Source: JAPLST01 sp964397565 (GTDB taxonomy: Bacteria; Auribacterota; UBA3054; JAPLST01). Taken from it: 64,000 nt of DNA. The notes beneath the pieces were generated by a model. That model worked only from the letters and a program-made list of their open reading frames with translations. It was not told the origin of the DNA and did not search any database. Every line of letters begins with the position of its first letter. Positions within the stretch are counted from its first letter, which is position 1. The position numbers were made by a program, and so were the translations under genes. This document shows positions 16,841-25,514 of this stretch, piece by piece. Where the stretch lies: contig CAYNJC010000013.1 of NCBI GenBank assembly GCA_964397565.1, positions 50,100 to 114,099 on the forward strand, written 5' to 3'.

Positions 16841-17248
16841 ATGAAGACACACGGCATGGTTGTAATCGGAGCATTGCTCCTGGTAGCGGTCAGCGTCTAT
16901 GCGGCGGTTGACGCGAACACGGTCGCGGATGAAGCGAACACGATGAAGCAAGCGCGCACGGCGGATCTGTGGTTCGAGAAATGGGGCTTCAAGATGACCC
17001 GTGGCTTTATGAATGTCGCGACCGGTTGGGTTGAGCTGCCGCGCAACTTGTACGTGGAAACGGCGGACAATGCCGTGGTCGGCCCCGCTGTCGGCTTTTT
17101 CAAAGGCATCGGTTTGACGGTCGTGCGGACCTTGGCAGGGGTGATGGACGTCGCCACATTTGGCACCGTCGATGACACCTACACGATCTATGACCAATAC
17201 AGTTTCCCGTATTTTGCCTGGCAAGGCTGGAACAAGTCCGAGCGTTAA
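16841..17248 (+). CDS. TIGR04073-type exosortase-system-associated exported protein
   Basis: The 135-residue product has a signal peptide (MVVIGALLLVAVSVYA) and then a conserved-looking core: KMTRGFMNVATGWVELPRNL, GPAVGFFKGIGLTVVRTLAGVMDVATFG and a final aromatic segment YSFPYFAWQGW. From memory, this matches the small family TIGR04073 that occurs in PVC genomes that have PEP-CTERM/exosortase systems; that identification is recall, not a search. AAGGAG upstream of ATG 16841 supports the start. The molecular role is unknown. The tRNA gene begins 18 nt after the stop. Confidence 0.75.
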   Translation: MKTHGMVVIGALLLVAVSVYAAVDANTVADEANTMKQARTADLWFEKWGFKMTRGFMNVATGWVELPRNLYVETADNAVVGPAVGFFKGIGLTVVRTLAGVMDVATFGTVDDTYTIYDQYSFPYFAWQGWNKSER

Positions 17249-17266
17249 ACACGGGTGAAATAGTCT

Positions 17267-17338
17267 TACCCCGTGGTGTAATTGGCAACACTAGGGTTTT
17301 TGGTACCCTTATTCCTGGTTCGAGTCCAGGCGGGGTAG
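17267..17338 (+). tRNA. tRNA-Gln (anticodon UUG)
   Basis: All four arms fold: acceptor TACCCCG (17267-17273) with CGGGGTA (17331-17337), D stem GTGT/ACAC, anticodon stem AGGGT/ACCCT with loop TTTTGGT (17298-17304) giving anticodon TTG at 17300-17302, and T stem CCTGG/CCAGG with loop TTCGAGT. The discriminator is G; CCA is not encoded. A run of six T follows directly and may stop transcription. Confidence 0.95.
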
Positions 17339-17399
17339 TTTTTTGCCGAAGCGCATAGCTCGGCGGTAACGCTAATCAGTCTATCCGAAAAGGTATCTT

Positions 17400-18035
17400 A
17401 TGGCAACAATGCAAGAAATTGCAGAATGTCTGATAAAGGGGCAAGCGCCGAAAGTCAAGGAACTGGTGCAGTGTGCGCTCAGTGAGGGCGCCACGCCGGC
17501 GCAAGTTTTGACCGAAGGCCTGATCGCCGGCATGAACGTCATCGGCGAACGCTTTAAGAAAAACGAAGTGTATGTGCCGGAAGTGTTGATCGCGGCGCGC
17601 GCGATGCACGCCGGGCTTGGCGTATTGAAGCCCTTGTTGGCTGCCGCGGGCGTCCAACCGATCGGCAAGGTGGTCATTGGCACGGTCAAAGGTGACCTGC
17701 ATGACATTGGCAAGAACTTGGTCTGCATGATGCTCGAAGGCGCGGGCTTCCAAGTCATTGATTGCGGCATTGACTGCACGCCGGAAAAGTTCATCAAAGC
17801 CGCCGAGGACAATGGCGCGACCATCATCGGCATGTCCGCCTTGCTGACCACCACAATGCCGTCCATGAAATCCGTGGTCGAGGCACTCGCGCAGGCCGGC
17901 TTGAAAGGTAAAATCAAGACGATGATTGGCGGCGCGCCGGTCACCCAGCGCTATGCCGATGAGATCGGCGCCGACGGCTATGCGCCGGATGCCGCCAGCG
18001 CAGTGGATATTGCCAAACAATTGATGCGTAATTAA
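17400..18035 (+). CDS. corrinoid (B12)-binding protein of the methyltransferase family
   Basis: These proteins carry methylcobamide between two methyltransferases. Residues 1-85 are the helical cap domain (LIKGQAPKVKELVQCALSEG...), and 88-211 are the Rossmann-like B12-binding domain with the base-off motif DLHDIGKN (99-106; His101 is the expected lower cobalt ligand), GMSALLTTTMPSM and MIGGAPV. 211 aa is the usual length. Neither a cognate MtaB/MtbB-type methyltransferase nor a RamA-like activator is adjacent, so the methyl substrate cannot be guessed. secG follows 18 nt later. Confidence 0.9.
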   Translation: MATMQEIAECLIKGQAPKVKELVQCALSEGATPAQVLTEGLIAGMNVIGERFKKNEVYVPEVLIAARAMHAGLGVLKPLLAAAGVQPIGKVVIGTVKGDLHDIGKNLVCMMLEGAGFQVIDCGIDCTPEKFIKAAEDNGATIIGMSALLTTTMPSMKSVVEALAQAGLKGKIKTMIGGAPVTQRYADEIGADGYAPDAASAVDIAKQLMRN

Positions 18036-18053
18036 TTCCAGCCACGGTCTGCG

Positions 18054-18473
18054 ATGTATATTTTGATGGTGATGCTGCTGGTCGTTGTCTGTATCGGACT
18101 GATCGGCGTGGTCCTGCTCCAATCCGGGCGCGGTGATGGTTTGTCCGGCGCCTTTGGCATGGGTGAAGGCCAAGCTGTGTTTGGCAGCCGGGCCGGTGAT
18201 GTCCTGACCAAGGCGACCAGCTGGTTTGCCATTGGCTTCATGGTGCTGTGCATCGCGGTGGCGTGGCAAAGCAAACATGCCGGTGATTCGGTGCTGACCG
18301 GCCGACGCGGCAGCGCGGGCCCGTCGCGCGGACGGGTTGCGCCCTTGATGTCCCTCGAAGAAACCGAGCAACGCGAGAAAGCCAACGCAGCCCAAGCAAC
18401 CAATGCGCCGGGTCCGGCCACGGCCGCACCGGTTGCGGTGCCCCTTCCCGTGGCGCCCACCGCCACCAACTGA
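18054..18473 (+). CDS. secG: preprotein translocase subunit SecG
   Basis: SecG is the small two-helix subunit of the SecYEG channel. The pattern is typical: first membrane helix LMVMLLVVVCIGLIGVVLLQ, the loop SGRGDGLSGAFGMGEGQAVFGSRAGDVLTKAT (family signature), and a second helix WFAIGFMVLCIAVAW. 139 aa is longer than usual because of an Ala/Pro-rich C-terminal tail (about residue 85 on). It lies between the corrinoid protein gene and acpS. Confidence 0.9.
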   Translation: MYILMVMLLVVVCIGLIGVVLLQSGRGDGLSGAFGMGEGQAVFGSRAGDVLTKATSWFAIGFMVLCIAVAWQSKHAGDSVLTGRRGSAGPSRGRVAPLMSLEETEQREKANAAQATNAPGPATAAPVAVPLPVAPTATN

Positions 18474-18494
18474 GGCGCGCCGCGACCGGTGCAG

Positions 18495-18869
18495 ATGATC
18501 ACGATCGGCACCGATATTGTTGACGTTGCACGGGTGCGTGACAAGCAGGAGGCCATTGTTTCTCGCGTCCTGTCTGCGCGCGAGCAGGCCTACTGTCAAA
18601 CGCAGGCCGATCCGCCCCAACACATCGCCGGACGCTTTGCCGCCAAAGAAGCAGTTTTCAAAGCACTCCATGCGCCGTCACTCAACGGCATTTCCTGGCT
18701 CGACATTGACGTGCACAACGATGCCCACGGTGTGCCGCACGCAACGCTGCTTGGCGCGGCCGCGGCGTTCGCCGCCCAACAAGGCCTGCGCGGATTGTAC
18801 ATCTCGATTGCGCATGTGCGCGATTTCGCAACGGCCACCGCCGTGTGTGAATGGCCGGACAGAACCTGA
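18495..18869 (+). CDS. acpS: holo-[acyl-carrier-protein] synthase
   Basis: It transfers 4'-phosphopantetheine from CoA to acyl carrier protein. Landmarks: MITIGTDIVDVARV at the N-terminus (metal-binding Asp), FAAKEAVFKAL (KExxxKAL motif with catalytic Glu/Lys) and LYISIAHVRDFATA. 124 aa fits the bacterial AcpS length. ATG 18495 is chosen; a GTG at 18489 (two codons upstream) is the alternative. It overlaps the next gene by 19 nt. Confidence 0.92.
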   Translation: MITIGTDIVDVARVRDKQEAIVSRVLSAREQAYCQTQADPPQHIAGRFAAKEAVFKALHAPSLNGISWLDIDVHNDAHGVPHATLLGAAAAFAAQQGLRGLYISIAHVRDFATATAVCEWPDRT

Positions 18870-19756
18870 TATTGCTGACCGGCGCCAGCGGCTTTTTTGG
18901 CAAAATCGCGTCCGCCATCTTTGCCCGGCAGCACCAGACGATCGGTGTCTGCCACACCCACACCTGCGACGGCAGATTCATTGCCACGGATGTAACCGAC
19001 CACGCCGCCCTGGCTACACTCCTGGACCGGCTTGCCCCCGCGGTTATTGTCCACGCTGCGGCCGTGCGTGATCCGGACGCCTGCGAGCGCCAGCCGGACT
19101 ATTCCCAGCGCCTGCATGTCGGCGCCACCGGGCAGATGGCCGCGTGGTGTGCGGCCCACGACCGCTGCTTGGTTTACCTTTCCACCGACTATGTCTTCGA
19201 TGGCCGCACGCCACCATATCATGAAGATGATCCGGTCGCGCCCGTGAGTGTCTATGGCCGGACAAAAGCGGCAGGGGAGTCGGCCGCCCGCGCATGTCCG
19301 CGCCATCTCATTGTGCGCATGCCCTTGCAGTATGGTTTCTCGTGCGTGCCGGATGATGCGCTGCTCTTGAAAGTGCTGCAGGCGCTGAACACCGGCACTG
19401 CTCACCATGTGGATCATCACCAGGTGCGCTATCCGACGCTGAGCGACGATGTGGCCAACGCAATTCTGCACCTGCTGGCTTGCGGCTACACGGGCACCCT
19501 GCATCTGCGTGGTCGGACGCGCGCAACCCGTTTGCAGATGTGGCGCGCGATCGCGCATGCGTTTGGTTATGATGCCACCCGCATTCTACCGGCGCGCGTG
19601 CCGGCGACCGCTGCGGCCGCGCGTCCTGCGGATTGTCGCTTGTCCATCACGCGTGCACGCGCCGTGCACGTCGCCCCATTTCACACGTTGCAGGATGGAT
19701 TGCTATATTGCCGCACGCTGATGGAACGCGCCGGGGTGGATTGGCATTTGCTTTAG
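18851..19756 (+). CDS. RmlD-like NAD(P)-dependent sugar-nucleotide reductase/epimerase (SDR)
   Basis: An extended short-chain dehydrogenase: nucleotide-binding TGASGFFG near residue 10, a short DV strand segment, HAAAVRDPDACE (the RmlD-type 'AAYTxVDxxE' position), STDYVFDG, and the catalytic YGRTK (Tyr/Lys). This sequence plan is that of dTDP-4-dehydrorhamnose reductase and its relatives (including MAT2B-like proteins). The lack of rml neighbours leaves the substrate open. 301 aa. The stop is followed by a strong hairpin at 19762. Confidence 0.8.
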   Translation: MAGQNLILLTGASGFFGKIASAIFARQHQTIGVCHTHTCDGRFIATDVTDHAALATLLDRLAPAVIVHAAAVRDPDACERQPDYSQRLHVGATGQMAAWCAAHDRCLVYLSTDYVFDGRTPPYHEDDPVAPVSVYGRTKAAGESAARACPRHLIVRMPLQYGFSCVPDDALLLKVLQALNTGTAHHVDHHQVRYPTLSDDVANAILHLLACGYTGTLHLRGRTRATRLQMWRAIAHAFGYDATRILPARVPATAAAARPADCRLSITRARAVHVAPFHTLQDGLLYCRTLMERAGVDWHLL

Positions 19757-19761
19757 GCGTA

Positions 19762-19778
19762 CCCCGCGTTGCGCGGGG
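19762..19778 (+). terminator. GC hairpin after the reductase gene
   Basis: CCCCGCG (19762-19768), loop TTG, CGCGGGG (19772-19778), then GGAGGGATTTTG. Perfect 7-bp stem placed 5 nt after the stop codon; the T tract is short and displaced, so termination strength is uncertain. Confidence 0.5.
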
Positions 19779-19937
19779 GGAGGGATTTTGATATTGTTTG
19801 TAATGACACATTTGAGATTTGCAGTTACCACGCTACTAACAAATCCCCCGGCCGCGCACAGGCGCACGGCCACCACCTTTACAACGCTGCCGCGTTGGCT
19901 GCTTGCGCTGGTTCCCCAACGGCGCAGGGCATATCAG

Positions 19938-19996
19938 CCCAGGGCAACGCCCTGGGTAGCGGCATATTCCGTGCATTCCCGCCCTGTCAGGGCGGG
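19938..19996. repeat. two adjacent intergenic palindromes upstream of folC
   Basis: CCCAGGGC-AAC-GCCCTGGG (19938-19956) and CCCGCCCTG-T-CAGGGCGGG (19978-19996) are both perfect. They lie in a 278-nt gap that otherwise shows no gene. They look like units of the small palindromic repeat families scattered through this genome rather than operators. Confidence 0.6.
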
Positions 19997-20034
19997 GGTA
20001 AGCAGACGCGGTAGTTGCGCATTGGTGTAAAATC

Positions 20035-21408
20035 ATGCCGACCTTCTCAGAGCAGTTGGAGTATCTGTACTCGTTGCGCACGTTCGGCGTGAAACCAGGC
20101 TTGGCACGCGTGTGCCGCCTGCTTGCCGCCGTCGGCGAGCCACAACAGTCATCGCAGTATATCCACATCGCCGGCACCAATGGCAAAGGCAGCACTGCGG
20201 TGATGCTGGCTGCAATCCTGCAGGCAGCCGGCCTGCGCGTGGGGCTGTTCACGTCGCCGCATCTGGCCAGCTTTTGTGAACGCATGCAGGTGAATGGCGC
20301 GCCGGTTTCGGAAGCAGACTGTGGCGCGCTGCTTGCCCAGGTGCGTGCCGTGGCTGAGGCGGACGTTGACGCCGGCGTTGACCATGCCACGTTTTTTGAA
20401 ATTGTGACGGTGGCGGCGGCACTGCATTTCCAGTGCGCGCAGTGTGAGGTCGTAGTGTGGGAAACCGGATTGGGTGGCCGGCTGGACGCGACGAATGCCG
20501 TGGAATCTGTGGTTGCCAGTGCCATCACGCCGATTGCATTGGATCATACGCAATGGCTCGGCACAACCATCGAGAGCATTGCCACTGAAAAGGCGGGCAT
20601 CATCCGGCCGGCCCGGCCGGTGTTCACCAACGTGCCGGATAACGCGGCGCTGCGCGTGATTCGCGCCCGCTGTGCCGAACTCCGGGCGCCTTTGACCCAT
20701 GTGAGTGAAGCTTTGCTGCCGGCCAGTGGAACCAATATAACGGCATTGCAGTACCACTATGTATCCAAAGGCAACGCGGTGTTTGCGTTGTCCATGCCAG
20801 AACTAGACATCGCCGCGTGCGCCATTGCTTTGCGCGGCAAACACCAAGTCGCGAATGCGGCGCTGGCATGTGCCGTGGCATACTGGTATTTGCAGCGAAA
20901 AGGCATTTCTGGCGTGCCGCAACACATTGCAGCCGGTTTATGCACTGCACATTGGCCCGGGCGCATCCACGTGTTACGTCAACAGCCGTTGCTGATTCTG
21001 GATTGCGCCCATAATCCGCACGGCTGCGCGGCGTTGATCGAAGCCTTGCGCGAAATGTGGTCCGGGCGCTGGGTTGTAGCATTCGGCGCACTGGCTGACA
21101 AGAGCGCGGCCGAGATGATCGCCATGCTGAATGCCGTTGCTGCTGAGATGTGGTATGTGCAGCCGTCGAGCGCCCGGGCGTTATCATGGAATGCTGTCTC
21201 CGACATGTGCAAAGACAAACTGCCGGGCATGCACATGACCCGGCAATTCGCGTCGGCCCAGACGCTGGTGCAACACATCGTGACCTCATGGGACGATCCA
21301 CGTCCGATAGTCATTGCGGGTTCATGTTACTTGGCGGGTGACGTGTTGGCCGCCTGGCACGGCGGTGAACGCGACAGGCGCGGCGACGACCCGGTCCACC
21401 TGCCATAA
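20035..21408 (+). CDS. folC: bifunctional dihydrofolate/folylpolyglutamate synthase
   Basis: It adds glutamate to dihydropteroate and to folates. The Mur-ligase fold is clear: P-loop HIAGTNGKGSTAVML (about 45-59), FTSPHLASFCERMQVNG, VWETGLGGRLDATNAV, ITPIALDHTQWLG with carbamoyl-Lys region IATEKAGIIRP, and the C-terminal domain WPGRIHVL...ILDCAHNPHGCAALIEAL. 457 aa is slightly long, with a short tail after AGSCYLAGDVLA. The ribosome binding site is weak. Confidence 0.94.
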   Translation: MPTFSEQLEYLYSLRTFGVKPGLARVCRLLAAVGEPQQSSQYIHIAGTNGKGSTAVMLAAILQAAGLRVGLFTSPHLASFCERMQVNGAPVSEADCGALLAQVRAVAEADVDAGVDHATFFEIVTVAAALHFQCAQCEVVVWETGLGGRLDATNAVESVVASAITPIALDHTQWLGTTIESIATEKAGIIRPARPVFTNVPDNAALRVIRARCAELRAPLTHVSEALLPASGTNITALQYHYVSKGNAVFALSMPELDIAACAIALRGKHQVANAALACAVAYWYLQRKGISGVPQHIAAGLCTAHWPGRIHVLRQQPLLILDCAHNPHGCAALIEALREMWSGRWVVAFGALADKSAAEMIAMLNAVAAEMWYVQPSSARALSWNAVSDMCKDKLPGMHMTRQFASAQTLVQHIVTSWDDPRPIVIAGSCYLAGDVLAAWHGGERDRRGDDPVHLP

Positions 21409-21462
21409 GTCCATGACGCACGCGTCAGCCACGGTGCACAGCCTGCCCGGCGGCATAGTTAA

Positions 21463-21478
21463 CATAATATATATTATG
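21463..21478. promoter_or_regulatory. perfect 16-bp AT-rich palindrome
   Basis: CATAATATATATTATG (21463-21478) is perfectly self-complementary and stands out in G+C-rich DNA. It lies in the 291-nt gap between folC and recJ, which shows no gene. It could be an operator, a nucleation site or a chance AT tract; a related AT core is seen near 24410 and 41350. Confidence 0.35.
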
Positions 21479-21638
21479 CGTACATGCATCTTCGGGGTTT
21501 TGTGGGGGTATGGGCTCTTCGATGATGTCTGTGCCGCACCGGCCCTGCCACCCAGCCCCCAGCACATGTCAGGCTCAATTCTTGCCAATCCAGCCATGCG
21601 CATCCAGGAGTCGCTGAATCTCGAGTATGGCACCGCGC

Positions 21639-21667
21639 TTGTCATTTTTCGCGGCTTATGTCATACT
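21639..21667 (+). promoter_or_regulatory. candidate recJ promoter
   Basis: TTGTCA (21639-21644), 17-nt spacer, CATACT (21662-21667), about 33 nt upstream of the GTG start of recJ. Confidence 0.5.
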
Positions 21668-21699
21668 ACTATATCATTCAAACGTAATTAACCATCCGA

Positions 21700-23580
21700 G
21701 TGCAATCGTCACCCTCACACACAGTACGTACACGCTGGCAGATTCGCGAGACCGACCCGGTCCTCGTCCGGCATCTCTGTGATGCGGGCGGCTATCCCGA
21801 GCCGATCGCGCGGGTCTTGGTCAATCGCGGCTACTATGACATTGACACGATCGAACGTTTCAGTGCGTCGTTGCTCAAATCTCTTTACGATCCTTTCTTG
21901 TTGGCTGGCGTCGGGCGCGCCTGCGAACGTATTCTGGACGCCATTCGGGCTGGCGAGCGCATTGTGGTGCATGGCGACTATGATGTTGATGGATTGACGG
22001 CTACTGCCCTGCTCGTGTCGGTGTTGCGTGACTTGGGCGCGCGCGTCACGGGGTTTATTCCGCAACGCGCGACGCGCGGCTACGGACTGCATCTCGAGAC
22101 CGTGCAAGAACTGGCGCAACGCGGCTGCAACCTCGTGATCACGGTCGACTGCGGCATCAATGCCATGGAGTCGGCGCGCTTGGCCCAACGCCTGGGCCTT
22201 GACTTGATCATCACGGATCATCACGAACCGCAAGTTGAAGAAGTGGTTGATGAATACGAAATGGTAATGCAGACATCGCTCTTTGACTATGCCCTCGAAA
22301 ACGGCGATGACCAGCGCCTGGCACGCTATAATGTAATCACCCCGCCGGCCTGTGCCGTGGTCAACCCGAAAATCGGTCATTATCCGTTTTCTGATTTGGC
22401 CGGGGTCGGGGTCGCCTTCAAGCTGGCGCACGGGCTGGTCAAAATGGCGCGCGATGCGAATTGTCCGCGCGCGCAGGACATCGATTTGCGCGAGCATTTG
22501 GACTTGGTTGCGCTGGGGACGATCGCGGATGCAGTCCCGCTGCGTGACGAAAACCGGATTCTGGCCAAGCACGGCCTGGCCTGTCTTGCCCACACCAAGA
22601 AGGTTGGTCTGCAAAAATTGCTCGCACTCAGCAAATTTGGCGCGGTGGACACGAAGACGGTCGTCTTCGGCCTGGCGCCGCGCTTGAACGCGGCCGGGCG
22701 GATGGCGGATGCGAAGGTTGCGCTCGACTTGCTGCTGACAACCAATGCCGCCGAAGCCGAAGTGCTGGCGCGCGACTTGGATCAGGTCAACAAAGAGCGC
22801 CAGAAAGTCGAGCGTGAGACGATTCAGGCGGCGCGCGCGATGTTTGAGGAGACCTTGGATATCGCCCTGCCCACCGCCGGAAAAATCCCGGGTGGCCTGC
22901 ACAAACACGCGCCCCGCGCGCCGCGGGTGCTGGTCTTGGCGCATGACGAATGGAATGCCGGCGTCGTCGGCATTGTCGCCTCACGGATGGTCGAACGCTA
23001 TTATATTCCCAGCATCATCATTGCCCTGCAGGGTGAACGCGGGCGTGGTTCGTGCCGCAGCGTGCGCGACTTTCACATGTTCGACGCGCTGCGGCGCTGC
23101 AGCCACTTGCTGGTCAACTATGGCGGCCACAAAATTGCCGCTGGCATTACAATTGCCCGTGAAAACATACCGGCGTTTCGGGAGGCCATCGAGGCGGTGG
23201 CGCAGGAAACCATGCGCCCGGAAGACTTGGTGCCGGTGTTGAGCATCGACGCCGAGTGCGCCTTGCGCGAGTGCACGTTGGATTTCTGCGCCGTGCTTGA
23301 GCAGTTCAAGCCGTATGGCCAGGGCAATCCCCGCCCGGCTTTCCTGCTGCGCAACGCCAAAATGGCGGATGATCCGGTGGTGCTGAAGGACAAGCATGTC
23401 CGGCTCAGCGTCATGCAGGAAGGTTGCTACCGCACCCTGATCGCCTTCAATTGGGTGGAGCGCCTGGCGGAAGTGCACCTGTGGCCACAAATGGATGTTG
23501 TCGTCTACCCGTCGCTCAGCTATTTCCGGGGCGAGGCGCGGGTGGAACTTGAAGTTATTGAAGCGCGGGAGGCGCAATGA
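21700..23580 (+). CDS. recJ: single-stranded-DNA-specific exonuclease RecJ
   Basis: RecJ degrades ssDNA 5' to 3' in recombination and repair. DHH-family motifs are present in order: GDYDVDG (92-98), VDCGI (149-153), DHH (173-175), LGTIADAVPL, and the DHHA1 motif YGGHKIAAG; the OB-like C-terminal domain ends in the usual LEVIEA. Two segments are unusual: about 35 residues after DHHEP (178-213, EEVVDEYEMVMQTSLFDYAL...) before VVNPK, where RecJ normally has about ten residues, and a shorter Gly/His/Pro stretch before VLVLAHDEWNAGVVGIVASR. The start is GTG 21700; no ATG fits. 626 aa. It overlaps the lipoprotein gene by 4 nt. Confidence 0.95.
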   Translation: MQSSPSHTVRTRWQIRETDPVLVRHLCDAGGYPEPIARVLVNRGYYDIDTIERFSASLLKSLYDPFLLAGVGRACERILDAIRAGERIVVHGDYDVDGLTATALLVSVLRDLGARVTGFIPQRATRGYGLHLETVQELAQRGCNLVITVDCGINAMESARLAQRLGLDLIITDHHEPQVEEVVDEYEMVMQTSLFDYALENGDDQRLARYNVITPPACAVVNPKIGHYPFSDLAGVGVAFKLAHGLVKMARDANCPRAQDIDLREHLDLVALGTIADAVPLRDENRILAKHGLACLAHTKKVGLQKLLALSKFGAVDTKTVVFGLAPRLNAAGRMADAKVALDLLLTTNAAEAEVLARDLDQVNKERQKVERETIQAARAMFEETLDIALPTAGKIPGGLHKHAPRAPRVLVLAHDEWNAGVVGIVASRMVERYYIPSIIIALQGERGRGSCRSVRDFHMFDALRRCSHLLVNYGGHKIAAGITIARENIPAFREAIEAVAQETMRPEDLVPVLSIDAECALRECTLDFCAVLEQFKPYGQGNPRPAFLLRNAKMADDPVVLKDKHVRLSVMQEGCYRTLIAFNWVERLAEVHLWPQMDVVVYPSLSYFRGEARVELEVIEAREAQ

Positions 23581-24206
23581 ACACCGTTCGATGGATGCTG
23601 ATCAGTGTGAGCGTGGTACTGCTGCTGGTGGCCTGCATGCATGTCAATCAGGCCACCCAACTCACCTACTTCCTGCACACCGACTACGAGGCCTTTGATG
23701 TGCAGGAGGAGCCCGGCACGAGCGTCAGCAATTTTGTTGCCTATTGCATGCTGCCGATGGACAAGGCGGATGACGCCAGTGCCAAGATGTTGCAAAAGAT
23801 TGCCGAAATGTATCTGACCAGCAATGGCTACTACAAGCTGACCCAGCCGGAGCTGATGGCGGAACCAAAGCTGATTCCCATGACATTTCTGGTCGGGATG
23901 AGCTACGTCCAATCCTTTGCCTATGAAACGCTGCAACTGCAGATGAATTTGTATTACGTTGATCCGGCCACGCGCAAAAACGTGCAGTTTTGGACCTGGA
24001 AAGCAAAATATGACGGCTATCCCGCGTCGCGCACCACCATCGAGCCGGCCTTTCGTGATCTGTTCATCAAGCAACCGATGGATTGGGGCGAGCAAGCCAC
24101 GATGTTCCCGCCGATGGGCGCGCCGCTGCATCAGCGCGAGCAATTCTATGAATTGTTGGCCGCAGCGCGCGTGCGGTTGCAGCGCGCGGCGCCCGTCGCG
24201 CAATGA
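23577..24206 (+). CDS. hypothetical lipoprotein
   Basis: MNTVRWMLISVSVVLLLVAC is a lipoprotein signal with lipobox LVAC (Cys20), so the protein should be lipidated and face the periplasm. The 190-residue mature part has alternating strands and helices (YLTSNGYYKLTQPELMAEP, FAYETLQLQMNLYYVD, FWTWKAKYDGYPASRT) that resemble DUF4136-like lipoproteins, but I cannot assign it. Translationally coupled to recJ (ATGA). Confidence 0.75.
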   Translation: MNTVRWMLISVSVVLLLVACMHVNQATQLTYFLHTDYEAFDVQEEPGTSVSNFVAYCMLPMDKADDASAKMLQKIAEMYLTSNGYYKLTQPELMAEPKLIPMTFLVGMSYVQSFAYETLQLQMNLYYVDPATRKNVQFWTWKAKYDGYPASRTTIEPAFRDLFIKQPMDWGEQATMFPPMGAPLHQREQFYELLAAARVRLQRAAPVAQ

Positions 24207-24398
24207 GCCCCGTTCCGGCGACACAGGTCGCTCCCGCGTTGTAAAAGCCGCAGATACCGCGGCGAGATCACCGCCGCTGGCGAAACTAGGACGCGTCGCG
24301 CCTGCCGTGCAGAGTCGCCGAAACTGCGCTGCGCGCGCGGGCAGTGTGGCGCACGCGGAGCAATATGCTACTGAAACCGTGTCATTTTGTAGTCCCCC
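24207..24398. other. intergenic stretch with repeat remnants
   Basis: No gene is visible. It carries a copy of the CCGCCGCTGGCG-AAACTAG sequence (24265-24284) that also occurs, with GGGACTAG, near 43867 and 44230, so it probably contains a decayed dispersed repeat. Confidence 0.4.
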
Positions 24399-24427
24399 TT
24401 GACACGGCGCACATATTATGCTACATT
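24399..24427 (+). promoter_or_regulatory. promoter of the hydrogenase operon
   Basis: Perfect TTGACA (24399-24404), 17-nt spacer, TACATT (24422-24427). The start of transcription would be near 24434, giving a leader of about 92 nt before the small-subunit ATG at 24526. Confidence 0.65.
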
Positions 24428-24525
24428 GGTTGTGTTCAGTGCGTGAACATGATGGTGTGGATGAACTGCGATGTATGATTGCATTGCAGTTTTTTTTAAT
24501 AGTCTTGACGGACAAGGACACAGCA

Positions 24526-25473
24526 ATGAGACTCACCCGCCGCACATTCCTGCGCTATAGTGGGCTGGTATTTGCCGGTATGAATGTCAGCCGCAGCGTG
24601 CTGGCCGCCCTCGAACGCCAATTGGCCAAGGCTACCAAGCCACCGGTCTTATGGCTGAACGGCAGTTCGTGCACGGGCTGTTCCGTGTCCTTCCTCAATC
24701 GCATTGCCGATAGCGCGCCCGAAACCGCGGCGGATGTTCTGGTCAGCACGATCGATCTCATATACCATCCAACGCTGATGGCGGCGGCCGGCGACCCGGC
24801 CGCGAGTGTCTTGCGGCGCTCGTACAACGAAGGCGGGTATATTCTCGTCCTTGAAGGCGGCGTGCCGACCGCGTTTAACGGCAATGCCTGTGTCGTCTAC
24901 TCGATCAACGGCGAAGAAGTCACGTATATGCAGGCCGTCACCGAGCTGGCTGCGAAAGCCGCCGTGATCGTCTGTGTCGGCACCTGCGCCAGTTTCGGCG
25001 GCATTCCTGCCGCCAGCATCAATCCGACCGAGGTGGTCAGCATTCACGAGTTGACCGGACGGCCGGTGGTGAACCTGTCCGGCTGCCCGGTCAATCCGGA
25101 CTGGATCGTGTGGGGCGTGGCCAATTTGATTGCCGGCGCGCCGGTTGAGCTGGACAGCGACTACCGCCCAGTGGCGCTGTATAACCGCGACCTGCTGGAC
25201 GCATCGGTGCCGGCGTTGATTCATGACAAGTGCCCGCGCAATATAAATGTCAATCCTAGTGCGCCACCTGAGGCAACCGAATTTGGCCAGGCGGGCCGCT
25301 GCCTCATCAATCTGGGTTGTCGCGGTCCGGCGACGAAAGCGCGCTGTGAAGGATGCTGGAACGGCAAAGCCGGCCAGGCCACCTGGTGCATTGGCGTCAA
25401 TGCGCCTTGCCACGGCTGCGTCGAGCCGACCTTCCCCGGTCCGCAATCATTCTACGAACTCTATTCGGTATAA
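24526..25473 (+). CDS. [NiFe] hydrogenase small subunit, Tat-exported
   Basis: The iron-sulfur subunit passes electrons between the NiFe site and a redox partner. ATG 24526 (AAGGA upstream) opens a twin-arginine signal, RLTRRTFLRYSGLVFAGMNV; an open frame extends upstream to 24418 but would bury it. Cluster ligands are visible: GSSCTGCSVS (Cys49, Cys52), VCVGTCASFGG, LSGCPVN, then HDKCPR and CLINLGCRGPATKARCEGCW...CIGVNAPCHGC for the medial and distal clusters. 315 aa with no C-terminal membrane helix, so it is soluble or held by a partner. Exported with the large subunit as a folded complex. Group assignment (H2 uptake is likely for periplasmic enzymes) is inference; no cytochrome b gene is adjacent. 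Confidence 0.93.
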   Translation: MRLTRRTFLRYSGLVFAGMNVSRSVLAALERQLAKATKPPVLWLNGSSCTGCSVSFLNRIADSAPETAADVLVSTIDLIYHPTLMAAAGDPAASVLRRSYNEGGYILVLEGGVPTAFNGNACVVYSINGEEVTYMQAVTELAAKAAVIVCVGTCASFGGIPAASINPTEVVSIHELTGRPVVNLSGCPVNPDWIVWGVANLIAGAPVELDSDYRPVALYNRDLLDASVPALIHDKCPRNINVNPSAPPEATEFGQAGRCLINLGCRGPATKARCEGCWNGKAGQATWCIGVNAPCHGCVEPTFPGPQSFYELYSV

Positions 25474-25514
25474 GCGCCGCAGCCCGTGCGGATCACACTC
25501 ACTCCCCTATTGGT

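Noticed and set aside
19755..19790. Possible second tRNA-like sequence (TACCCCGCG...)
   Set aside because: Only one hairpin forms; there is no D, anticodon or T arm.
24418..24525. N-terminal extension of the hydrogenase small subunit from the upstream ATG
   Set aside because: It would place 36 residues before the twin-arginine motif and begins at the -10 box itself; ATG 24526 has its own ribosome binding site.
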